Assembly: GCA_951640195.1 (NCBI GenBank)
Contig: OX621167.1
Span: 1,426,001-1,490,000, forward strand
Reading direction: 5' to 3'
Origin: Porpolomopsis calyptriformis
Lineage: Eukaryota > Basidiomycota > Agaricomycetes > Agaricales > Hygrophoraceae
Length of the DNA stretch: 64,000 nt
Shown: positions 47,331-60,291 of the stretch, one piece after another
Layout of the letters: each line of letters begins with the position of its first letter
Numbering within the stretch: the first letter of the stretch is position 1
Program-made: the position numbers and the translations under genes
Notes under the pieces: generated by a model
Databases searched by the model: none
Told to the model about the DNA's origin: nothing
What the model saw: only the letters and a program-made list of their open reading frames with translations

Positions 47331-49652
47331 ATGGCTGAAGCTCACCTTGACCACTCAACCTCAACGTTCCACTCATTCTCTCACCTTCTCGATGCACGAC
47401 TTCTCAGAGCACTCGCGGACATGGGTTTTGCTCGTCCTACGTTGATCCAGTCGAAAGCTATCCCTCTCGCTCTTGACGGTCACGATCTCCTTGCCAGAGC
47501 CCGGACAGGCAGTGGGAAGACCGCAGCGTATTGCATTCCTGTCACGCAAAAAATTTTGACTGTAAAAGCTGTAGGTATGCCCCTCTTTTGATTTTTATAA
47601 TTGAGGCACAAATAGTGCTAGGCTTTCGAGCTCGGGCATCCTGCTCGCCAAGCAACTCGCGCTTTGGTCCTGGTTCCAACTCGGGAGTTGTCTGAACAAG
47701 TGGCGACGCACCTTCTACGCCTCTTAGCATATTGTGAAAAAGAGGTCACGATCGCCAACCTTTCCACAGGAACCACCACCCACCTGCAACAGTATGCGTT
47801 CGTTTCCTCACAAATTTGCCTATCAATCCCACATGTCTCTTCTAGAACGCTGTTGTCCGATAAACCAGATGTTGTAATCGCCACGCCTTCTCGTGCTCTA
47901 AGCGCCTTACAATCAAAGGCAGGTTTTCATCCAGTTTGTCACCTTATTCCTTCTCTTATTATAAGTCGATCAGTCATTGTCCCTCGCCGCTCTTGACTCC
48001 CTTGTCATCGACGAGGCGGATCTCATTTTTTCTTATGGACATGATGAGGATATTCGTCAAATACTTGGTGGTACCCATCTTCCCAAAGTCTTCCAATCCT
48101 TCCTTATGAGCGCCACTATGACCGAAGACGTTGACATTCTTAAGCGTCTCACCCTACGAAACCCCGTGAGGATCGAGTATCTTGCCTACTGTTCATCCCT
48201 TCTCACCATAGCACCTAGGCCATTCTGAAATTGGAAGAAGGCGATGACGAGGCGGCTCATCTTAGCCAATATTCAGTTAGGTCCGTCACTCCTCGCAGTT
48301 TTCACGCGTCTTCATTCAGCCCCGATTCATGAATAGATGCTCCGAAGCTGACAAATTCCTACTCACCTATGTAATTCTCAAGCTCAAACTCATCAAAGGC
48401 AAATGCATATTATTTGTGAACGACGTAGATCGCGGTTATCGTCTCAAGCTTTTCCTCGAACAGTTTTCTATCAAATCCTGCGTGTTGAACTCGGAATTGC
48501 CTTTAAACTCCAGGTAATTATTCCCAACAACCTTTGTGGTATGCTGAGCAACGACACATCGTGATAGGTACCATACAGTGCAAGAATTCAACAAAGGAGT
48601 GTACGACTATATCATTGCAACCGATGAATGTGATCACTCTCAGGAAGGTGACTCAGGAGGCGGACAAAGTCTTGTACCTCTCGAGGACTGTGAGCCTGTC
48701 GCGTTCACGAAGTCGAGCTTGAGCTGACCCGTGAAAAAGTTACCTCAACTCAACGTGATCCCATCGCGGATGACACAAAATCCTCGGCAGATGGCGAAAG
48801 TTCACAACCCGGAGGTTCAAGAAAAAGGAAAAGATCTAGTGACCTACCCGAACCCCAACAATCTAAATCTCTCAGGCGAAAGCAACGGAGAGATGGGGAT
48901 AGGGAGTACGGCGTTACGCGTGGTGTAGATTTCGTTGACGTCGCCTGCGTGCTGAACTTCGATCTGCCTACTTCCCCGCGTGTCTATACACATCGTGTCG
49001 GCCGCACAGCTCGAGCCGGCCGCACAGGCATGTCGCTGTCGTTTGTCGTACCAACCGCCCAATGGGGGAAGAATAAGATCGTTGGCCGTCTGAATTCTGC
49101 CAAGAATGATGATGCCGTTTTCGCCAAGATCGAAAAGGAGCAAGGCGCCCGCGGGAGTAAAATCAAAGAGTACAATTTCGACATGAAGCAAGTCGAGGCA
49201 TTTAGATATCGGATGGAAGACGCTATGAGGTCCGTGACAAGGAGCGCCATCAAGGAGGCCAGGATCAAGGACTTGAAAACTGAGATTCTCAACTCGGATA
49301 GGTTGAAGGTGAGTTGCTTCTGGATACTCAGCCTCGCTATGATTGTTTATCCTCCCCCAAGGCTCATTTCGAAGACAATCCGCATGACTTGGAATATTTG
49401 CGTCATGATAAACCTCTTCGTCCCACAAGAGTGCAGCCGCATATGAAATATGTTCCAAAGTATCTACTACCGAACATCGCTCCTGTTGCTGGGACGGGGG
49501 TAGGAGAAGTGGATGGAGACAAATCGATAGGGTTTGTACCGTTTAAAAAGGCGACGGCTCAACGTAGGGGGGGTATACCAAGAGGGAAAGCCAGGAGAGA
49601 CAGAGGTGGTGGTAAAAAAAAGTCTGATCCACTCAAAAAGTTTGGTCGATAG
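47331..49652 (+). CDS. DBP9: DEAD-box RNA helicase DBP9 (DDX56-like)
   Basis: Dbp9 works in nucleolar 60S ribosome assembly. Helicase motifs: Q motif with [16 protein letters not shown], motif [12 protein letters not shown], Ia [11 protein letters not shown], Ib IATPSR, II as VIDEAD near 48006, III SATMT, then YDYIIATDE and the [13 protein letters not shown] motif VI near 48990. The C-terminal part ends [11 protein letters not shown]. About eight introns are present. Between 48647 and 48735 the frame changes from the one ending at TGA 48722 to the one with [13 protein letters not shown] noncanonical intron or a 1-nt indel in this acidic linker must explain it. The 3' part recurs as a relic at 57814-58143. 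Confidence 0.9.
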
Positions 49653-49689
49653 CCTGTTTGTTGATAACACCCTATCAACGGTGACCTGA

Positions 49690-50012
49690 ACATGCATTGC
49701 GTGAAGATATTGAAGAGAGGCGTGGTAGTGACTTCAGAAATATGCAGTCCCATTGGGACCCCCCCGGTAAGATTCTGAGAAGCATGCTGGAAAATGAAAG
49801 GCTAGGCAATCCAGGACTCGCTGGTTCCAAAAAGCAGATCATTCATTTCATGCACTTCGGTGACCCGACTGTCATTTTCGACAAATCGGTTGGCGCGCAG
49901 CTAGAGATTAGTTGAAAGCTGAAGATTAGAGGGTGTCAACACCCCCTTTGCCTTTTTCAAGAGCTTTTCGATCCGTCATCCCAGATGATTGCATCAAATA
50001 AAGGTCTTCCCG
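49690..50012 (-). pseudogene. Glycerol kinase relic, middle part
   Basis: It is similar to 59331-59795 of the intact minus-strand glycerol kinase, with deletions. Its lower edge joins DBP9 3' flank directly to the middle of glycerol kinase. The join falls at GATATTGA, which occurs at both ends (near 58133 and 59329) of the missing piece in the intact copy. The upper edge stops at 50012, where foreign DNA begins. Confidence 0.85.
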
Positions 50013-50068
50013 CCATGATTCTTTTTATGTTCTTTCCTGTACAATAATCACTTCCTTTGAACCTCGTG

Positions 50069-51302
50069 ATGTTTCTGCTACTTCTTATCCTCCTCATACT
50101 TGCCTTGATCCTCCTCATCACCCGCCTTTTCAAGGCACCCACCTCTATCCCCTGCTGGACTCTATTACTTGACCCCAAAGATTCCCTCCTCCGCTTTGCA
50201 AACCAGTTCCCTGAAATACCTGTTAGCTGGCTTAAGAATCCAAAGTCCCCCCTGACATTCTCGACTGGCCGCTTCACTCTCACTGAATCTCACTCATCTC
50301 AGATCACCATTTACCACATCACGCCTGATGAACATGGTGAAGATGTTGCATCGCTGATCGACCAGATGGATGAATGGGGAGTTGTTGGTGCTTCATCTTC
50401 ATCTCCTTCTTTGTTCGTGGCAGCAACCATCAATTGGAACATAGGTCACGCCTCTCAAGAAGATTGGCACTCATTCCAGACCCAGTTCTACCGGTGGATT
50501 TTTCGGTCCAGCCCACCAGAAACCTGGGAAGAGTATGCCCGGTTCCAGCTTAGAAGTGGAGGCCGGTGTTATATGAGGCTGGTCACGGAGGATCTAAATG
50601 TCGCACGCAGATTGACCCAAACTTGGAATTCCCTCATTACGAATGATGCATTCGTTGAAGCCTCTGCTCTAGCAGGACTGGCAGAGCATGTTCGCTTCAA
50701 TATGACAGTAGCTGATGGTGTCGCTCATCTTCACCTCAATGTTCAAGGGCAATATTGTGTTTTGGATCTTATCGACGACCCTAACATTCAGCTAGTGGCT
50801 GGAAGAAAGTACTCCTATGGTGCACTCTGGATGTCTTTAGCAACCATCCTCATTCCCGGGTCCAGTATCGCTGATGCGTACAAAGACAAGGGTGACGAGT
50901 TCGCCAGTGCTTTTGGCATCTACCTCATCACCTGGTTCATCTTCACCTTCTTGCTCATGTACCTCCCTTCTCTCTCTCTCGGGCTTCCCACACAGCTCAC
51001 ATTTATTCACAACACAGGGTCGTCACCTTGCGCAAGGCAGTCGCATTCATCATCCTCTTCACTCTCCTCTCGATTACCTTCGCCATCCTAGCCGCTGCTC
51101 AATTCTCAGGAAAGCCTTTGTATGTCCCGCCTTCCGTTCCTCATCCATCACACTCTGACCTCGTGCACCTAGCATCGGAAAGATGGGTGGTTGGTTCGGT
51201 GTCGCCACCGCATTCGCCGCATACTACATCGGTCTCAGCCAACTCCTTGCCGGTGAGAAGAACGCACTGTTCATGCTGCCAATCGGTGCCTTCTCCGATT
51301 AA
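50069..51302 (+). CDS. Chimeric membrane protein: unknown N-terminus joined to an acetate-transporter (Ato/GPR1/YaaH) tail
   Basis: Exon 1 (50069-50958) starts with a hydrophobic helix (MFLLLLILLILALILL), then about 220 residues that I do not recognise. From about residue 255 it becomes the C-terminal half of an Ato-family transporter: SYGALWMSLATILIPGS, then GIYLITWFIFTFLL. A GT-AG intron follows. Exon 2 has LRKAVAFIILFTLLSITFA, and exon 3 has GGWFGVATAFAAYYIGLSQLLAGE to stop 51300-51302. The first Ato helices and the NPAPLGL-type start are absent. Introns are kept, so the Ato part moved as DNA and not cDNA. It fills a gap in a glycerol kinase relic. Expression is unknown. Confidence 0.65.
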
Positions 51303-51568
51303 TCCCTCAATCGATTTCCTTTCCTCCCTCTAATAATTATTAAGCAGTGGAGTGTTGTAACGTCTCCAGTTCACCTCGATGTGCGATCATGGTCGTAGTG
51401 ATGTATATTTGTATGAAATTTTTTGTTCAACGTTCATTTCATCAATAACTTCATGGATAATTTCATTGATCCATATGGAATCGCTTCCGTAAAATTGCAA
51501 CAGCACTCTCATAATCTTCCGATACAGGATCTGTATTCCTGCAGTCGAGCCTCAATGGCCCACCAATG

Positions 51569-51938
51569 CCGTCCTGCGACTCCAAGCCATAGTTGTCTCG
51601 CGCTGGTCGGTAATCTCTGAAAAAATGACGCAGATGGAAGCGTAGCAGAAGGCAATGTGATACCTATGACTTTCACTTTGTCGTTAGCCCAACCGTTTGC
51701 TTCCAGAATTTTACAGGCTTCAGTTATGCAACGGTCGACATGATTGTTTGGGTGCCATCTGAACGATAGTTAATAATGCAGTAAAATTGACAGGCAGATA
51801 CCTGGGATTTGGATAGTATTGATGCTGCGCGACAATACTAGCATGCTCGTCAAAGATAATGAACCTGAGAGAGCTGCGAATGATGAATAGAAGGGTTAAC
51901 GGATGGAAACCCACGTTGTCTCGCTTGAGGGTGGCTAT
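51569..51938 (-). pseudogene. Glycerol kinase relic, N-terminal part
   Basis: It matches 59802-60248 of the intact gene with small deletions. The start codon position reads ATA (TAT at 51936-51938 on the plus strand) instead of ATG. It continues the relic at 49690-50012 after the insertion 50013-51568; CCG is shared at both edges. Confidence 0.85.
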
Positions 51939-51982
51939 GTTGGTGAGCAACAACAACGTTCAATGCTCGTGTCCATCAATCT

Positions 51983-52040
51983 CGTACCTCCTGCCCCGCA
52001 AGTTAAGTGCTCGTCGCTGACAGCCTCAGACCCATGCTCA
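51983..52040 (+). pseudogene. 5' relic of the unknown gene found intact at 60292
   Basis: Sequence matches the first coding bases of the 60292 gene (CGCAAGTTAA...TGCTCGTCGC...GACAGCCTCAGACCCATG) with indels, then similarity ends. It marks the far end of the duplicated unit. Confidence 0.75.
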
Positions 52041-52148
52041 TGTCGGAGTCTATATTATCATTTCCTCAGTCGTTTGCACGAGCATCATCTCGGTTCTCTC
52101 TAAACCTCTGCAGTCCGAACAGCGTCTTCTTCAACCCTGTATCCGGTC

Positions 52149-54913
52149 ATGGATCCACCATCTGATCTGATGCTCCAGAATAGCGCTGGAACTTCACGTC
52201 CACTTAAGGACCTTTTGATTGAGTCAGACCAAAACACAGAATGATTTGACATCGTCACGATGGATCCAACGAGTGATCAAAGTCAGAAACTTCGTGCACT
52301 TGACGATGCCATCGAGGTTGCCGAGGCTATCACCGCCTACATCCCTCTTCCATTACCTGAGACCATTCGCTCATCATGCTCAGACATCCTTCCTCAAATT
52401 ATTCACCCACACAAGATTCTCGCTGCCTACCTTTCCCATCGTTTTGCTGCTTACAGATGCGACGAAAGGTTCCTCAACCGGTGTCTAGAAGTTTGGAACA
52501 AGGTCCTAGAAGAGTACGAGCGTTTGGACGACCTTCTGGCGCTCGATCGACTTGAAACCGCCCTCGAAGCTTCCAAACATTACTCTGTTCGTTTCGAAAT
52601 TCGTGGGAGTCCAGACGATGCTGATCGTGCTTGTGTGCTCTCACGCCAAGTCGTTGAAGATCTAAACGAATTCAAAGACAATGCACTCATGAGATCTCGT
52701 AGCCTGATAGCCTACGCCAACTCCGCCCAGGTCATATTCGACAATCCGACCATAACATCTGAGATAACCTCAGATTATAAGGCCCAATTACTCGATGCCA
52801 TTCCGAGGCTGGAAGCTGAAATTCCTCTAATCACGAGGCAATCGTCCTTGCTACGTTTAGCAATGGCAGAATCGTCGCAGCCAGAGCTCTTCTTTCTCCT
52901 AGAGAAACTCATCAACCGTCGGATCGACCTTTTCAATTCCCTCGCATCATGTTTGAAGACCCGTTTCACCCTCGACGAGCATCAGTATCGAAACGACCTT
53001 CTCCAAGTTTTGGAAATTAATCGCGGGGTGGCCAAAATGTTCCTGCATAAGTTAGAAGCCGGCCAATATGGACCTGATGCTGGTGGATTCCTTTCTTTGG
53101 TCGTGAAAACTTCGCGGCTAGCACTGGAGAAAGGTATCATCCCAGAGGGTCTGACGCACGCCGAATTTCTTTCAAGTGCCATCCGAGATGCCTCTCAAAC
53201 GCGAAGACTGGCAAATGATTCCAAGTCAGCCTTTCCAAATTCAGCTCCCTACATATTCGATTACATCTGGCTTCTGAAACAACGAGGAAATGTCGAAGAT
53301 CTTCCGTCTTTGATAATGATACTCTATCGTGAGGAAGTAACCAAGTCCACGAATCCCGCTAGTGTCCGCTTAACGCTTGCAATCGAATGGCTTTGTGACA
53401 GCCTGGAATTTGGAGAGATGAATGCTGCGCTGGAATCTTGTGAATACATCACGCGGCTTGCTTCAAAGTGGGCGTGGAGAGGTCTGAAGATTGACGATCG
53501 CCTTGTGTATCTCAAGAAGTTCAAGAATATGGCTTTGATGTGTGTAAGTTTAGCTCTTGTTCTGGAGCGATATGATCTTGCAATTGCTCTGCTCGAGCAA
53601 GGTTGAAATATCGTCTGGAGTCAGGAGACCTTGCCTTCATTTATTGATGCTGCGCTTCCACAACCTGGGTTAGATTCAACCCTTACCGCGGCTGAACAAG
53701 ACCTGATGGAGACTTATCACTATCATCGGAAACGATACCAGGAGGCATTGATGGATTTGCCCCTATCTTCGACCGAAGCGCATGTCAGTGAGCTACGAAA
53801 GGCTGCCGCTCAGTCATTGGATGAAGTCAATAGGCAGTTCAGTCTTTCCGACCGGATTCTCTCCTCGTCACCCACAGTGAATGATGTAAAGAAGTCTGTT
53901 GGTGATGGTGCTCTCATCCTCATCGATGTCACCTCGATGGGCTCACTTGCCCTTGTCATCGAACAGGAAGGTGAAAGGCTCGTCAATTTGCCTGATCTGA
54001 ACGACTCAAATGCTCGAGAACAGACTGCGTTGCTGTTCAAAGCATTGAGACGTCGGTCTTCGAAACCGGCTTCACCCTCTTTGCAAGAGAATCTTAACAT
54101 GACAGTCATTCCTTCACTTCTCAATTGGCTTTGGAAGGTTATTGTTGTACCCCTCCGGTTGATTCCCGAACCATCGCCTTCATCTGTTGTCAAGAAACGT
54201 CGAATCTGGTGGTGTCTTACAGGATGCCTCTCCCACCTCCCACTTCACGCCGCAGAGTCGGAAGACAATGTTAGCCTCATGGATCACGTCATATCGTCCC
54301 AAGTGCTGTCGATTGGAAGGTTCGTCAATGACCGCAAATCTGAAGCTGAGACTTTGAGCCGTCTCCTGGTTGTCACACCCAGCTCCGACATCCCGAGAGT
54401 CATTTTCGTAACCTCGATCCCGAACCAAAGTCTCTCACAAAGGACGATGTATGCATCTCAGAGCTCGTGAAAGCGATGGCTGATCACGATGCAATCCATT
54501 TTAATGGGCACGCCTCTCAGAATATTGTAGAACCATTCAAGAGTGCCTTGCGGCTCTCCGGCAAAGAGCGGTTGGACCTTCCTACAATAGCTCAGATCAA
54601 GAGGATATCTGGAGGGTTCATCTTCCTTTCGGCGTGTGAGACAGGTCAAGCGGTCGAGAATCTATCGGATGAGTCACTTCACCTCATCAGCGGCATGCAG
54701 GCTGTTGGATTTAGTAGCGTTATAGGGAGTCTCTGGAACGTCATTGACAGAACGGCCAACGTGGTTTCGAAACGTTTCTACTCCAACAAAGACTTTGACT
54801 GAGGTATTGTTCCTCGACAGGTGGGTGAAGCCTTGAACAAGGCGTTGTGCTCTGCTGAGATCTCAGAGATGTCTTATCTGGACTGGGTGGCGCATGTGCA
54901 TTTTGGCATCTAG
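52149..54913 (+). pseudogene. TPR-like/CHAT-domain protein, broken by three TGA stops and a frameshift
   Basis: CHAT domains are caspase-like peptidases. The frame from ATG 52149 is continuous except for TGA at 52242-52244 and 53604-53606, a 1-nt shift near 54395, and TGA at 54800-54802, then TAG 54911-54913. The N-terminal 450 residues are helical with TPR-like spacing. The CHAT domain has the histidine region AIHFNGHAS near 54493 and the cysteine motif FLSACETG near 54630, both intact, and ends LDWVAHVHFGI. Each TGA could come from CGA by C to T. Fungal CHAT proteins are often tied to programmed cell death or defence, but no role can be shown here. Confidence 0.8.
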
Positions 54914-56164
54914 TAGGGATTGGAAAGTCAAAGGAGGATCGATTACTGCGGTTGTTGTCTTTGAGAATTGTCAGAAAGCAGTGGACAATCTTACGGCGAG
55001 GATTGAGATGTGAGTGAACTCATCTCGACACAGTAACTCATGTCGAGGGTAATAAATATAACAACTTTCAGGTTGTCCCCACAGTGTTGTCTCCCAATCT
55101 GGCTTCCACCTTCCTGACTACCGTATCGATAACAAGAACTCGTTGTCATATAACAATCCTCCCTTTGGACTGCAGACAAAACACCCGTCTCCAGAGATCA
55201 ACACCCCATTCAACACCCTTCCTCGTTACAATTCATTGAACATCTCAGTTCAATACTGCATTATATCAAGTCCTGGCCAAGGCGAAACGGCGAAACATAC
55301 GAGCATATCAAACCCAATCGAGTTGAGGTCCTGCTTGGTAACACATTGGAAGAAACTAACGGGAGAAACTAACAGTATTCTCGACGGATCACAGTATATT
55401 TTCTAATCCTCTTCTCTCTCGTGGCTTTCGCATTTAGCTAGATCCCAACCTCCCGAATTCAGCGTAGCTTCCACAACCATAAAGTTGAAGGAAAACGATG
55501 CAGCTATTGAGCGTCGTGGTGGACATGCTGGCGGTACATTATACGAGAAAAGGTGTCGCTGCAACGAATAAATGAGAGGAGCGCGAGGAAGGGATGTACC
55601 TTTGCAACAAACGGCCAGAAACTTCGATGCTCCAGGAAGGAGATGCTAGATCCAGCATGACCAGCCACTGGCGACTTTCGGATTGTATCTTGATCCACGA
55701 GGGTGTAGGATTTCAGAATTAAAGCCAAAGTGGTGATGAGGGAGTGCAAGGGCGTCGATTCAGTGACCACTGGTAAGAACGTAGATATACGAGCAAGCTT
55801 GATGATATAGCATCGTGAGGAACATCTTAATACCGCCCGAAATAGTTAGCGCATGATGAGGTGATCTTACTGCAAAATTGAAGGTTAACCTCGATCTGCA
55901 ATTGCTTCAAGCTACCGATCCATTGCTGTGACGAGAGTTTCAAATGCCGCCGATGAGTCTTCTGGTTTTACGGCCTCCGGTTGAATTTGGTGAAAAGTTG
56001 TGTGCTCGTTGATCATATGGTTGATCGCTATCGTACTCGGGCTTTAGCTCTGAACCATCAACATCTCTGTGAGCCGATGCACCTGAATAGAGTGATGGAT
56101 TTTACTCACAAGATCGACCAGATTGAGCCTAAAATGTGCAACTGGGGCAGTAATAAGTCATTTT
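54914..56164. other. 1.25 kb without recognised gene
   Basis: Only short ORFs are present on both strands, with no motif or repeat I can name. It separates the CHAT pseudogene from the nuclease-like gene. Confidence 0.4.
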
Positions 56165-56872
56165 TCATTCATTCCAGTTACGTACAGCGATGTCACAAAG
56201 TGCTCTTGTGAATGGATCTCCAAGCTGGAACATATCGAAATCGTCACCGACCTCCGTCTCATTTTTCTCAAGACTATACATCTTCACCGCACTTCCCATA
56301 ACCAAAAAACTTTCAAGCCTTGGATCGCGTGAAGGATGTGCGGAGGCTTGCTTCATGTACCGCATCATTTGTTCCTTTGCCGATGCTTCAGTGTCAGAGT
56401 TTCTCTTGACCTCCAAAAGACAAACGATACGGTGGTCTCTGAGATGACCAGGTTGTAGCGTTACTTTTACAATGATAAAGTCCGGGATGTACTTTTCAAT
56501 TTCCATCCCAGCTGATGATGTGCACATTAGAATGATAGATTGGGAAGCTGCAAATCACTTACGAAGATCCCTCGACTCGTGTAGCGCCCCTGTTGATCCA
56601 AATGAAACATTGCCTAAATCTTCATCTATTTCATCAATATCCAGAGCCCTGCGTAGGGCTGGTTGCGGTATGGTCATGAAGCGTCTCCTGGATAGAAAGA
56701 TGTGCGAGACGAAGCTGGCTATGGAGCCATAGAGCTGATTTTCATAGTGAACATTTGATAAGATAGTCTCTTGCAGATGGTAGACGATCCAAGGGTGAAT
56801 CTCCTGCATCAGGGTATCGATGCTTGGAGGGTCTTCCTGCAGAAGTGCGGGTGGAAGCGGCATGAATGGCAT
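56165..56872 (-). CDS. Candidate PD-(D/E)XK nuclease-fold protein
   Basis: Exon 1 runs from ATG 56872 to about 56558 and has a helical region (IDTLMQEIHPWIVYHLQETI). A GT-AG intron of about 50 nt follows (GTAAGT donor near 56555). Exon 2 reads YIPDFIIVKV, then IVCLLEVKR about 20 residues later, the D...E-x-K arrangement of the PD-(D/E)XK core, and then helices with KEQMMRYMKQA. The stop is at 56165. Total is about 220 residues. Such proteins are common near transposons in mushroom genomes, but no family name is claimed. It reads open. Confidence 0.5.
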
Positions 56873-56924
56873 TGTGAGCCTGAGAATTGCTTATACAATG
56901 GGCCATCCTCGTTAGATAACCGTT

Positions 56925-57332
56925 GTGGCATCAATGGCATCCAATCCAGTATCCGCTCTCTCGCCAACCGACTTCTCGCGAAATTATCCACGTCGCATCA
57001 GAATGGGTGGCTATGTCATAACTACAGCGGTCCTCATGGCTTGGGGCTCGCGATTGACTGGGGAGACATTACACCCGGTCCGAAACATCCCTACTGCTTG
57101 GAACGCTGTTCGCGAGCTAGTCATCCCTCGCGGAATCAATTTCAAGAATGTTGGAGAAGTTGGAAATGTTGAGTGGATGTTAGTCACCCAGTCGGCACGC
57201 TTCAAGGGATATAAGGACATGGATCCCTCGCTTATACCACAGTTTGAAGAATGTGACAAAGACTCAGAGGCTCAACAAATTTTAGAAAACCATGGTGTGT
57301 GTTTTCGCACTTTTATAATGATTTCATTCTAA
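56925..57332 (+). CDS. Hypothetical ORF
   Basis: An open frame starts MASMASNPVSALSPTDF and contains one hydrophobic stretch (GGYVITTAVLMAW). A possible GT donor near 57297 and an acceptor near 57348 could add an exon. The composition is plausible for coding sequence but nothing is recognised. Confidence 0.3.
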   Translation: MASMASNPVSALSPTDFSRNYPRRIRMGGYVITTAVLMAWGSRLTGETLHPVRNIPTAWNAVRELVIPRGINFKNVGEVGNVEWMLVTQSARFKGYKDMDPSLIPQFEECDKDSEAQQILENHGVCFRTFIMISF

Positions 57333-57813
57333 TATTTTTGATCATTAGATGTCCATGACTATCAACACAAGACTGTTCTTGGTTAATCGCAAGCCGATGA
57401 TTGGTTGTTTGAAGAGGAATGTAGTATTGACGCATGCGAGGGTGGAGAAGTGGCTACAAACATTGTAACCGACTCTTCCGTCCAAGCCAGTGACCAAACG
57501 CTTGAGCGGTACGATAAAGTTGGAGAGGAATGAACGTTCCGGAATGTGAGGAAAAAGAATCCGTATTATAAGTCCGGGAAGAATCCATATCCTAAGTCCG
57601 GGAAAGATGTATGGTAAACCTGCCATCAGAGGCAAGAAATGCCTGCTAAGCTCATTGCATCCGGAAAACATACGTTGGGTTGGTGAACGGTCAGCAGAGA
57701 GCCAACTTGAAGTGCCCACGTACCCGAAACTCACTGTGTCACCCAAAGCCCCAGGGCTCTACCCAAAGCAGGGCTAGTTGTAGATACAACCAGCCACCGC
57801 GTGAGTAAAATCA
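57333..57813. other. Stretch without recognised gene
   Basis: It holds an imperfect short direct repeat, TAAGTCCGGGAA, at about 57570 and 57593. Nothing else is seen. Confidence 0.4.
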
Positions 57814-58143
57814 TCCGTGGCAAAGAGCGCCATCAAGGAGGCCAGGATCAAACTGAGATTCTCAACTCGGATATGTTGAAGGCTTCTGGATATTTACCTC
57901 CCCAAGGCTCACTTTGAAGACCGCATGACTTGGAATATTTGCGGGATAATAAACCTCTTCGTCCCACAAGAGTGCAGCCATATGTTCCAATACTACCGGG
58001 AGTAGGAGAAGTCGATGGAGACAAAACGATAGAGAGACAGGTGGTGGTAACAAAAAATCTGAACTCATAGCCTGTTTGTTTATAACACCCTATGACTGGG
58101 ACTTGAACATGCATTGCGAATGACAAGTGAAGATATTGATAGT
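57814..58143 (+). pseudogene. DBP9 3' end relic (second copy of duplicated unit)
   Basis: It is similar to 49231-49710, from the helix with SAIKEARIK to the 3' flank. Deletions remove most of the last intron and part of the last exon, so no protein is possible. It precedes the intact glycerol kinase in the same relative order as in the first copy. Confidence 0.85.
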
Positions 58144-58185
58144 CAGCCTGTGTTTTGGACGGCCTGAAAGCCCTGCCGACCTGGT

Positions 58186-60248
<2,063 letters not shown>

Positions 60249-60291
60249 GTTGGTGAGAAGGCAATGATAACGACCTCAACGTTCAACGCTC

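Noticed and set aside
49697..49915. Plus-strand ORF of 72 residues after DBP9
   Set aside because: The sequence is antisense to a glycerol kinase relic, as comparison with 59340-59640 shows.
57345..57746. Minus-strand ORF of 133 residues with hydrophobic stretches
   Set aside because: It has no homology signal, no clear start context and no splice support, in a region of decayed duplicate DNA.
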